Shown here piece after piece: positions 1-6,063 of a stretch of DNA of 12,162 nt. The notes under the pieces were generated by a model. The model saw nothing but the letters and a program-made list of their open reading frames with translations, was not told where the DNA came from and ran no database searches. The number at the start of each line of letters is the position of its first letter. Within the stretch, counting starts at the first letter, position 1. Source of the DNA: Anaerolineae bacterium (lineage in GTDB: Bacteria; Chloroflexota; Anaerolineae; JAADDB01); assembly GCA_015489285.1 (NCBI GenBank), contig WGAA01000073.1, positions 1-12,162 of the forward strand, in the 5' to 3' direction. The translations under genes were made by a program, and so were the position numbers.

Positions 1-1188
1 ATCCCCTTCATCGGACTCATCGAGTCCGGAGGGGCACGCATTCAGGAAGGCGTCCGCGGTCTGGCCGGGTACGGACGCCTCTTCACCCGCAACGTCCTGG
101 CCTCAGGGGTCATCCCCCAGATCGCGGTGGTAATGGGCCCTGCGGCGGGGGGATCCGTCTACTCCCCCGCACTCATGGACCTCATCATCATGGTGGACAA
201 GACCAGCTACATGTTCCTCACCGGTCCCGATGTCATCAAGACGGTGACCGGGGAGGAGGTCACCTTCGAGGAGCTCGGAGGCGCCCGGGTGCACAACGAG
301 AAGAGCGGCGTGGCCCACTTCATCGCCCCCGACGAAGAGCAAGCGCTGGACCTGGTCAAACGCATCCTCTCCTATCTTCCCCCGAACAACGCGGAAATGC
401 CCCCCAGGGCCCAACCCGTCGCGCCTACGGCAGCCGAGCTGGAAGAGCTCAACCACATCATCCCCGAGCAGGAGGATGAAGCGTACGACGTTCACGACGT
501 CATCCGGCGGATCTTCGACCCCGGGAGCTTTCTCGAGGTGCAGGCCCACTTCGCCCGCAACGTCGTCGTCGGTTTCGCCCGGTTGGACGGATGGCCGGTG
601 GGTATCGTGGCCAACCAGCCCGCGTACCTGGCCGGTGTGCTGGACATCGACGGGAGCGACAAGATCGCCCGCTTCGTCCGCCTGTGCGACGCCTATAACC
701 TGCCCGTCATCACCTTCATCGATTGCCCCGGCTTCCTCCCCGGAGTGGACCAGGAGCATGGAGGCATTATCCGGCACGGGGCCAAGGTGGTCTACGCTTA
801 TGTGGAAGCTACCGTCCCCAAGATCTCCCTGGTCCTCAGGAAGGCCATCGGGGGGGCCTACATTGCCATGAGTTCGAAGGAAATGCGAACGGACCTGGCC
901 CTGGCCTGGCCCACGGCGCAGATCGCCACGATGGGGGCCGAGGGAGCGGTGCGCATCCTGTACCGACGGGAGTTGGCAGAGGCCGACGACCCCGAGCGCC
1001 TGAAACGCCATTTCGAGGCCGAGTACAAGGAGGCCATATTGAACCCCTTTGTGGCCGCCGAGCTGTTCTACATCGACGAGGTCATCGAACCCCGGGAGAC
1101 CCGTTCACGGCTTGTCCGGGCACTCCGGGTGTTGCGGGGCAAGGTGCAGACGAACCCGCCCAAGAAGCACGGCCTGATGCCCGTGTGA
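1..1188 (+). CDS. Acyl-CoA carboxylase/decarboxylase carboxyltransferase subunit (propionyl-/methylmalonyl-CoA type), 5'-truncated
   Basis: The reading frame is open from base 1, so the gene starts upstream; the window holds about 395 residues, roughly the last three quarters of a 510-520-residue family member. It matches the crotonase-fold carboxyltransferase family (PccB/MmdA/AccD5), which transfers CO2 between biotin and propionyl- or methylmalonyl-CoA. Visible hallmarks are IESGGARIQEGV at the very start, the glycine pair in MGPAAGGSVYSP, the second-domain stretch PGFLPGVDQEHGGIIRHGAK, the second oxyanion glycines in RKAIGGAYIAMSSK, and LAWPTAQIATMGAEGA. Position +1 to +11 after its stop leads directly into an OadG-like gene and then a biotin carrier gene, so it is the catalytic subunit of a multi-subunit biotin enzyme. 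Sequence alone does not separate a propionyl-CoA carboxylase from a Na+-translocating methylmalonyl-CoA decarboxylase; the OadG neighbour favours the latter. Family assignment is secure, substrate is inferred. Confidence 0.93.
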   Translation: MPFIGLIESGGARIQEGVRGLAGYGRLFTRNVLASGVIPQIAVVMGPAAGGSVYSPALMDLIIMVDKTSYMFLTGPDVIKTVTGEEVTFEELGGARVHNEKSGVAHFIAPDEEQALDLVKRILSYLPPNNAEMPPRAQPVAPTAAELEELNHIIPEQEDEAYDVHDVIRRIFDPGSFLEVQAHFARNVVVGFARLDGWPVGIVANQPAYLAGVLDIDGSDKIARFVRLCDAYNLPVITFIDCPGFLPGVDQEHGGIIRHGAKVVYAYVEATVPKISLVLRKAIGGAYIAMSSKEMRTDLALAWPTAQIATMGAEGAVRILYRRELAEADDPERLKRHFEAEYKEAILNPFVAAELFYIDEVIEPRETRSRLVRALRVLRGKVQTNPPKKHGLMPV

Positions 1189-1199
1189 GGAGGCGCCCC

Positions 1200-1547
1200 A
1201 TGTGGGAAAATCTCGTCATCGGCTTGAAGCTCACCCTGTTCGGCACCGGACTCGTCTTTCTCGTGCTGGCCTTCCTCTGGGGGCTCATGTGGCTTCTCCT
1301 GGCCCTGGACGTGGAAGAGCCAGAGGAAAAGGTGGCCCAGCCTGCCGTCTCAGAAGAGGCTTCCGCCGCCCCATCCCCTCTGGAGCAGGCCCTCATTGCC
1401 CTGGCCCTGCTCCGCCACCGCGGCGCGGCCGCCCGGGAAATCCCCGAAGAGACGCAGGCCGCGCTGCCCGGCTTGCAGCATACCTGGACGGTTCTGGGAC
1501 GCTTGCGACAACTCCAATCCTGGCATCCTCGACGAGGTGAAGAATGA
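1200..1547 (+). CDS. OadG-like gamma/delta subunit of a sodium-pump decarboxylase (small membrane protein)
   Basis: This encodes 115 residues. The start is chosen because GAGGAGG at 1187-1193 lies six bases before the ATG, only 11 bases after the previous stop. Residues about 5-36 form one hydrophobic helix containing GLKLTLFGTGLVFLVLAFLW, which closely resembles the N-terminal span of OadG/MmdD proteins. The following acidic and Ala/Pro-rich linker leads to a C-terminal, probably cytoplasmic, segment of about 50 residues that I do not recognise. In oxaloacetate and methylmalonyl-CoA decarboxylases this small subunit holds the complex together at the membrane. The gene sits between the carboxyltransferase and the biotin carrier and overlaps the latter by four bases (ATGA), so the three are translated as a unit. 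No OadB/MmdB pump subunit follows in this window, so membrane coupling is inferred rather than shown. Confidence 0.78.
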   Translation: MWENLVIGLKLTLFGTGLVFLVLAFLWGLMWLLLALDVEEPEEKVAQPAVSEEASAAPSPLEQALIALALLRHRGAAAREIPEETQAALPGLQHTWTVLGRLRQLQSWHPRRGEE

Positions 1548-1969
1548 GCCGCTACACCTTCGAAATCAACGGTGAACGCTATACGGTGGACATTGAGCCC
1601 CTGGAAGGGGAGCAATACCGGGTTCGGGTGGGAGAACACACCTACGACGTGCGCTACATCCCGGAGAGCCAAACCGTTGCCCCTACCGTGCCCTCGGGCC
1701 CGGCACCTGCGGCCGAAACGCCCGCGGAGGAAGGAACGCGGGTCATCCAGGCGCCCATGCCCGGCACGGTGTTGGACATCCACGTCCGTCCCGGGGACAC
1801 AGTGACATACGGCCAACCGCTCCTCGTCCTCGAGGCCATGAAAATGAAAAATCACATTCGAGCCCCCATCGAGGGCACCGTCACCGCGGTCCACGTCAGA
1901 GAAGGAGAACAGGTCGCCTACGGCACCCCTTTGGTCGAGCTCCAGGGACGAGGGGAGAACGCCAAATGA
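1544..1969 (+). CDS. Biotin carboxyl carrier protein (biotin/lipoyl attachment domain)
   Basis: This 141-residue protein has the canonical biotinylation motif EAMKMKN, with the acceptor lysine at residue 100. The C-terminal domain (about 66-135) shows the usual flattened beta-barrel pattern: APMPGTVLDIHVRPGDTV on the N-terminal side and IEGTVTAVHVREGEQVAYGTPL on the other side. Residues 1-40 form a short beta-rich N-terminal region, and residues 45-65 are a Pro/Ala linker typical of swinging carrier arms. The ATG overlaps the stop of the OadG-like gene as ATGA, indicating translational coupling. It would shuttle the carboxyl group between the carboxyltransferase at 1-1188 and a partner that is not in the window: either a biotin carboxylase or a membrane pump subunit. 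It is the last gene of this operon, since a structured gap of 447 bases follows. Confidence 0.94.
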   Translation: MSRYTFEINGERYTVDIEPLEGEQYRVRVGEHTYDVRYIPESQTVAPTVPSGPAPAAETPAEEGTRVIQAPMPGTVLDIHVRPGDTVTYGQPLLVLEAMKMKNHIRAPIEGTVTAVHVREGEQVAYGTPLVELQGRGENAK

Positions 1970-1972
1970 GCG

Positions 1973-2010
1973 GGGGGAAAGGAGGCCCACTTCCGCAGGA
2001 TTCCCCCTTT
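1973..2010 (+). terminator. Weak hairpin just after the biotin carrier gene
   Basis: GGGGGAA at 1973-1979 pairs with TTCCCCC at 2001-2007 (7 bp, 21-base loop), followed by TTTAT. It begins four bases after the stop codon. The large loop and short T run make it a weak intrinsic terminator at best; it may protect the mRNA 3' end. Confidence 0.35.
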
Positions 2011-2127
2011 ATCCTCGCGCCTAAGGCGTTCTATCACGACCTCGCACAACCTCTCTACAGGATTTATATCCCTCCCCTGACGATCCCTTGACGGTTTCCC
2101 TGCATACTAACAAGTGAAAATTGATTC

Positions 2128-2143
2128 CGAACCTTCCGGTTCG
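2128..2143 (+). other. Small perfect hairpin upstream of the branched terminator
   Basis: CGAACC at 2128-2133 and GGTTCG at 2138-2143 are perfectly complementary around a TTCC loop. It lies 10 bases before the branched element at 2154-2221 and may be part of the same folded RNA. No coding sequence was found here. Confidence 0.4.
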
Positions 2144-2153
2144 TTTCCCCCGC

Positions 2154-2221
2154 CCCCCTCCCGGCTCCTCGTCCCCCGGGAGCTAGACCTGAGTTATCAG
2201 GTCGGGAGGGGGATTTTTTTT
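2154..2221 (+). terminator. Branched (three-helix) terminator-like RNA element ending in eight T
   Basis: An outer stem is formed by CCCCCTCCC (2154-2162) and GGGAGGGGG (2204-2212), nine perfect pairs, immediately followed by A and eight T (2214-2221). Enclosed within it are two further hairpins: GCTCC/GGAGC (2164-2168 with 2179-2183, C-rich loop) and GACCTGA/TCAGGTC (2186-2192 with 2197-2203, loop GTTA). A GC-rich stem followed by a U run is the signature of factor-independent termination, but the branching is unusual. It could be a distal terminator for the carboxylase operon, the 3' end of a small RNA, or the expression platform of a regulatory leader for the radical SAM gene. I recognise no known riboswitch class in it. 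Confidence 0.6.
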
Positions 2222-2280
2222 GCCCTGAAATGGATCCCCGCTCCACCGTCGTGCGTTATGTTCTTCGGGAAAGCCGCGGT

Positions 2281-2309
2281 TTGTTCGGATATACCAGACC
2301 GTGCATAAT
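2281..2309 (+). promoter_or_regulatory. Possible sigma-70-type promoter for the radical SAM pair
   Basis: TTGTTC (2281-2286) and CATAAT (2304-2309) are separated by 17 bases. The -10 matches consensus at five of six positions; the -35 shows only the TTG core. Transcription would begin near 2316 and give a leader of about 100 bases carrying the T-arm-like hairpin. It lies downstream of the T-run element at 2214-2221, as expected for an independent promoter. Confidence 0.35.
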
Positions 2310-2350
2310 GGGGTGCCCTGAACCCCAACTTACAAAACAGCACGTTACCT

Positions 2351-2400
2351 GCGGGTTCGAACCCCGCCCCGACACGGGAGCAGAAAGGCGCCGAGTCGGG
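2351..2400 (+). promoter_or_regulatory. Leader hairpins before the radical SAM gene: T-arm mimic followed by a 6-bp stem
   Basis: GCGGG (2351-2355), loop TTCGAAC (2356-2362) and CCCGC (2363-2367) have exactly the geometry and loop consensus of a tRNA T-arm. The core GGGTTCGAACCC is also a 12-bp DNA palindrome, so it could instead be a protein-binding operator. Directly after it, CCCGAC (2368-2373) pairs with GTCGGG (2395-2400). The second hairpin ends four bases before the Shine-Dalgarno AAGGAG (2404-2409), so it could affect translation start. No complete tRNA can be folded around the arm. Confidence 0.35.
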
Positions 2401-2416
2401 CAGAAGGAGAGGGAAC

Positions 2417-4459
2417 ATGAGAGAAACGTACACACCATCCTCCATCGCACGCGAGTTGGAGCGATTCCTGCACAAAGTGCAACGGCCGGCCCGCTACGTG
2501 GGCGGAGAGTGGAATCAAGTCGTCAAGGACTGGGATGCCACCCCTATCCACGTCGCCCTCGTCTTTCCGGACATCTACGATCTGGGCATGTCCAACCTGG
2601 GTCTGGCCATCCTCTACGATGTCCTCAACCGGGATCCCCACATCCTGGCAGAGCGGGTTTTTCTGCCGTGGGTGGACATGGAAGCGGAGATGCGCGCCCG
2701 GGGCATCCCCCTCTACAGCCTGGAAAGCAAACACCCCTTGCGCGACTTCGACCTCGTCGGCGTGAGTGTCCCGTACGAGCAGCTGTACACCAACGTCCTC
2801 AACATGCTCGACCTGGCCGGCATTCCCCTGCGGGCGGCGGACCGGGGGGATGACGATCCCCTCATCGTGGCCGGGGGAAGCGGGGTGACCAACCCGGAAC
2901 CCATGTGGGCCTTCTTCGACGCCTTTTTCATCGGCGAAGGGGAGGAAGCCATCCTCGAACTGGCCCGGGCGGCCCACGAAACCCGAGGCCAACCCCGTTA
3001 CGAACGCTGGAAGGCCCTGGCCCGCATCCCCGGCGTCTACGTGCCTCACTTCTACCGAGTCTCATACAACGAGGACGGCACCGTTCGCGACGTGAGCCCT
3101 ACCGAGCCGGAAGCCGCCATGCCGGTACTCAAGCGCATTGTCCCGCTCCTCCCTCCGCCGGTGACCCGCTTCATCGTCCCCTACATCGATATCGTCCACA
3201 ACCGGGGAGCCGTGGAGATCATGCGCGGGTGCACGCGCGGCTGCCGTTACTGCCACGCGGGCATGATCTACCGGCCGGTCCGCAACCGCCCCCTGGAAGA
3301 GGTACTTCAAGCCGTGGACGACATCGTCCGCCATACCGGCTTCGAGGAGATCAGCCTCCTCTCCCTTAGCTCCAGCGACTACGAGTGGGTGGGTGAGCTG
3401 GTCCAGGAGCTCACGCGACGTTACAAGGACAAACGCCTGGCCCTGAGCCTGCCTTCCCTGCGCATCGAGTCCTTCAGCGTCGACCTGATGGAGGCCCTGG
3501 AAGGAGGGCGTCGGCGGTCCGGGTTCACCTTCGCCCCCGAGGCGGCAACGGACCGCCTGCGCGACGTCATCAACAAGCCCATCCCCACCCAACAAATGCT
3601 GGACGTCGCGGAAGAGGTGTATCGGCGAGGGTGGACGACCATAAAGATGTACTTCATGATCGGACACCCGACCCAAACGCGAGAGGACGTGGAGGCCATC
3701 GTCGACCTGGCCCACCGGGTCCTGGCCATCGGTCGCAAGCACCTGGGCAGGAAGGCCAAGGTACGTGTGGGGGTCAGCACCCTGGTGCCCAAGCCTCACA
3801 CGCCCTTCCAATGGGTGGAGTTGGCCGGGGAAGCGGAGATATGGGAGCAAATCCACATCCTCCAGCGAGGACTCAAAAAGCCGGGATTTCACCTCTCCTG
3901 GAATCACCCCCATGAGACCCTCGTGGAGGCCTTCCTGAGCCGAGGGGACCGTCGCCTGGCCGACGTCATCGAGCGGGCATGGCAGCTCGGTGCCAAGTTC
4001 GACGCCTGGGGGGACCAGTTCAGGTACGACGCGTGGATGCGCGCCTTCGCGGAGGTCGGCCTGGACCCTGAGTGGTACGCGCGTCGGCCGCGGGACTTGA
4101 ACGAAACTCTGCCCTGGGACCACATCAACGTGGGGGTGAAGAAAGCCTTCCTCCAACAGGAATACCTCCACGCCCTGCAAGGCGCGGTCATCGACGACTG
4201 CCGGGAGTACTGCTATTCCTGTGGCATCCTGACGTACTTCAAACACCTGCGACGGCAGGTGCCCGACGAGGCGTGGGGGTGCCCACCCCTGGGACGGGGG
4301 AAGAAGCGCCAACCGGTGGCCCCGAGGCCCGTGCCCATGTACGTCAACGAGGAGATGAGCCCCGATTTGGCCGCGAAATACGGCCCCCGTCGGCTACAGC
4401 GGGAAAGCCGAACCCCACGACGCAACCCAACGCCCGTAACCACGGAACAGAAACCATGA
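2417..4459 (+). CDS. TIGR03960-type radical SAM protein with B12-binding-like N-terminal domain
   Basis: This 680-residue protein has an AAGGAG Shine-Dalgarno at 2404-2409, seven bases before the ATG. Residues about 40-200 resemble the cobalamin-binding-like domain seen at the front of this family (ALVFPDIYDLGMSNLGLAIL, then GVSVPYEQLYTN and VAGGSGVTNPEP). No DxHxxG cobalamin motif is evident, so B12 binding is not assured. The radical SAM core follows, with its [4Fe-4S] ligands as CTRGCRYC: cysteines 272, 276 and 279. The downstream pattern EISLLSLSSSDY, SLPSLRIES and FTFAPEAATDRLR is typical of the family. A second cysteine group near the C-terminus (C595, C599, C602 in DDCREYCYSCG) may hold another cluster. 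The substrate is not established to my knowledge. The gene overlaps the start of its TIGR03936 partner by four bases (ATGA), the arrangement expected for this pair. Confidence 0.9.
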   Translation: MRETYTPSSIARELERFLHKVQRPARYVGGEWNQVVKDWDATPIHVALVFPDIYDLGMSNLGLAILYDVLNRDPHILAERVFLPWVDMEAEMRARGIPLYSLESKHPLRDFDLVGVSVPYEQLYTNVLNMLDLAGIPLRAADRGDDDPLIVAGGSGVTNPEPMWAFFDAFFIGEGEEAILELARAAHETRGQPRYERWKALARIPGVYVPHFYRVSYNEDGTVRDVSPTEPEAAMPVLKRIVPLLPPPVTRFIVPYIDIVHNRGAVEIMRGCTRGCRYCHAGMIYRPVRNRPLEEVLQAVDDIVRHTGFEEISLLSLSSSDYEWVGELVQELTRRYKDKRLALSLPSLRIESFSVDLMEALEGGRRRSGFTFAPEAATDRLRDVINKPIPTQQMLDVAEEVYRRGWTTIKMYFMIGHPTQTREDVEAIVDLAHRVLAIGRKHLGRKAKVRVGVSTLVPKPHTPFQWVELAGEAEIWEQIHILQRGLKKPGFHLSWNHPHETLVEAFLSRGDRRLADVIERAWQLGAKFDAWGDQFRYDAWMRAFAEVGLDPEWYARRPRDLNETLPWDHINVGVKKAFLQQEYLHALQGAVIDDCREYCYSCGILTYFKHLRRQVPDEAWGCPPLGRGKKRQPVAPRPVPMYVNEEMSPDLAAKYGPRRLQRESRTPRRNPTPVTTEQKP

Positions 4460-5178
4460 CCCAACGATTACGTCTTCTATACGAAAAAGGACATCCTGTA
4501 CGATGGCTCGGCCACCTGGACGTGGCCCGCTTTTGGGAGCGCGCCCTGCGCCGGGCGGATATCCCGGTGGTCTACTCCCAGGGCTACAACCCCCAACCGA
4601 AAATCCAGTTCGCCTCCGCCCTACCCGTCGGATTCAGCGGCCGAGCGGAATTGATGGACATCTGGGTCGCGTCCCCCCAACAACCGGAACAGGTCCGACA
4701 AGCCCTCAACGCCCAATGCCCGCGGGGATTCCGCGTGATACGGGCGTGGGAAGTCCCCCTCAAGGCACCGGCCCTGCCCACCCTCGTTCGGGAGGCGGAA
4801 TACCTCGTCCAAGTGGAGCGGGCCTTCCTCCCCGCCGACTGGAGGGAACAGGTACAGCGCTTCCTCAAGGCCGAAGAGATCTGGCGGGAAAAACGCCGCA
4901 AAAAATCCTGGGTCCGGTACAACCTGCGTCCGCTCATCCTCGACCTTCGCCTGGAGGACACCGAGGGGGAGTGGGTCACCTTCACCCTCCGGGTCAAAAG
5001 CGAACCCGGCGCAACCGGGCGCCCCGACGAGGTGCTGAACGCCCTGGGGTGGGAAGATGTCCCGCGGCGGATCGAACGCCTCCGCCTCATCCTGAAGGAA
5101 GAACGCTCACAGGTACAAGACCAGGATGACGGTCAGCGCCCAGAGGACCAGAGTGAGGAAAAGGGGGATATCACGTAA
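4456..5178 (+). CDS. TIGR03936-family radical SAM-associated protein (DUF2344)
   Basis: The ATG at 4456 overlaps the preceding stop (ATGA) and gives 240 residues. The N-terminus LRLLYEKGHPVRWLGHLDV, then SQGYNPQPKIQFASALPVGF, is the family signature. The protein is encoded next to, or fused to, TIGR03960 radical SAM proteins in many bacteria, so the two probably act together on one substrate; in several lineages the pair neighbours ribonuclease G and ribosomal protein genes, but not here. No catalytic residues can be assigned. The last 24 codons (roughly EERSQVQDQDDGQRPEDQSEEKG) are hydrophilic and lie antisense to the 3' end of the convergent UbiA-family gene. This tail looks like a late extension after loss of an earlier stop codon rather than a conserved part of the fold. 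Family call is good; function is unknown. Confidence 0.86.
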   Translation: MTQRLRLLYEKGHPVRWLGHLDVARFWERALRRADIPVVYSQGYNPQPKIQFASALPVGFSGRAELMDIWVASPQQPEQVRQALNAQCPRGFRVIRAWEVPLKAPALPTLVREAEYLVQVERAFLPADWREQVQRFLKAEEIWREKRRKKSWVRYNLRPLILDLRLEDTEGEWVTFTLRVKSEPGATGRPDEVLNALGWEDVPRRIERLRLILKEERSQVQDQDDGQRPEDQSEEKGDIT

Positions 5179-5982
5179 AACAAGCTCATCCGGCGCGCCC
5201 CCCTCCCCCTTCACGTGGACGAGGTAGAGGTAGCGGAAAAGGCCGTAGATGACGAAGGGTATGGTCAACATCATCATGTGGTTGGGCGGGAGACCGGGAG
5301 CGGAGAAGGTGTAAAGGGAATAAGCGATCACCGTGCTCGCGGTGACCATGCTGTTCATCTCGTCCAGGAAAGCCACATTGTACTCGTCCAGGATCTTGCG
5401 GTGGTTGTTCGCGTTCTGGGCCAACAACACCAGCTCATGGCGGCGTTTGTTGATGGCGATGAACAACGCGAGCAGTGTCGTACACACGTAAAGCCAGGGG
5501 GAAAAGCGGGCCACGTCGACAACCACGACACCGGCCGCCACACGAAGGACGAACCCGGCCGCCACCGTCATCACATCGATGATGACCACGTGTTTGAGCA
5601 CGAAGGAGTACGCCACCTGCAAGACCAAATAACCCAGCAGGATCCACCCTAAAGCCGTATCCAGCCAGAACGCCGCGGGAACCACCACCACGGTCAACAA
5701 CACCGCGGCGAGAACGGCGACCCGTGGGGACAACTCACCGGAGGCCAGGGGGCGAAACCGCTTCTTGGGGTGCTTACGGTCCCGCTCCATATCTGCCAGG
5801 TCATTGATGAGGTAGACCACACTGGAGGCCAGGCAGAAGAGGATAAAGGCCAAGAATGTACGCGCCAGGGGTTCGGGCATAAACAGCTTGCGGTCGAAGA
5901 TCAGGGCAGTGAACACAAAAGCGTTCTTCGTCCACTGTTTAGGTCGCATGGTTTTGAAGAGAGCGTACAATGTGCGTACCAT
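5107..5982 (-). CDS. UbiA-family prenyltransferase, decaprenyl-phosphate phosphoribosyltransferase-like
   Basis: The chosen ATG at 5982 gives 291 residues and sits 11 bases after GGAGG. In-frame starts upstream (for example 6036) would add a polar stretch lacking a good ribosome site. The protein is almost entirely hydrophobic helices, around eight or nine. The first Asp-rich motif, NDLADMERDRKHPKKRFRP (residues 60-78, with N60, D61, D64 and D68), is characteristic of the DPPR-synthase branch of UbiA enzymes. These transfer phosphoribose from PRPP to a polyprenyl phosphate at the membrane. A second motif around YNVAFLDEMN (201-210) also fits that branch. In actinobacteria the product leads to decaprenyl-phospho-arabinose; here the pathway is unknown, since no epimerase genes (DprE1/DprE2) or arabinosyltransferases are nearby. 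It may serve another sugar-lipid. The family is secure, the exact substrate less so. Confidence 0.83.
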   Translation of the reverse strand: MVRTLYALFKTMRPKQWTKNAFVFTALIFDRKLFMPEPLARTFLAFILFCLASSVVYLINDLADMERDRKHPKKRFRPLASGELSPRVAVLAAVLLTVVVVPAAFWLDTALGWILLGYLVLQVAYSFVLKHVVIIDVMTVAAGFVLRVAAGVVVVDVARFSPWLYVCTTLLALFIAINKRRHELVLLAQNANNHRKILDEYNVAFLDEMNSMVTASTVIAYSLYTFSAPGLPPNHMMMLTIPFVIYGLFRYLYLVHVKGEGGAPDELVLRDIPLFLTLVLWALTVILVLYL

Positions 5983-6034
5983 AAATTCATCCGCCTCCGG
6001 CCGTTGTGAGAAAAGGGTAAACGATAACCGCTTC

Positions 6035-6063
6035 ATCTTACGCGGGGAAGGTAGAAGAGGCAA
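6035..6063 (-). promoter_or_regulatory. Possible promoter for the UbiA-family gene
   Basis: Read on the minus strand, TTGCCT (6063-6058) and TAAGAT (6040-6035) are 17 bases apart, each matching four of six consensus positions. The predicted start near 6027 would give a leader of about 45 bases. It lies in the 81-bp divergent gap shared with tlyA, and its -35 box touches the tlyA start region. Confidence 0.35.

Noticed and set aside
103..1011. Long antisense open frame over the carboxyltransferase gene
   Set aside because: It is the mirror of a clearly conserved gene in GC-rich DNA and its translation resembles no protein.
2088..2116. Promoter starting with TTGACG at 2088
   Set aside because: No acceptable -10 lies 16-18 bases downstream; the nearest AT-rich hexamer is only 11 bases away.
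2282..2375. A tRNA gene around the perfect T-arm
   Set aside because: No D-arm with the GG loop, no anticodon loop with U33 and no CCA end can be found. The acceptor-like pairing has a mismatch, and the distance would need a very long variable region.
2100..2375. tmRNA
   Set aside because: The 3' T-arm alone is not enough; there is no tag reading frame ending in ALAA and no matching 5' end.
2385..2401. Resemblance of AAAGGCGCCGAGTCGGG to the 3' hairpin of a Cas9 tracrRNA
   Set aside because: Chance match of a short GC hairpin; no cas genes or repeat array are present.
2230..2853. Plus-strand open frame crossing the gap into the radical SAM gene
   Set aside because: Its second half is an out-of-frame shadow of the radical SAM gene, and the first half has no ribosome site or recognisable sequence.
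3062..4312. Antisense open frame of 416 codons over the radical SAM gene
   Set aside because: Low-complexity, Gly/Val/His-rich translation opposite a well-conserved gene; explained by high GC.
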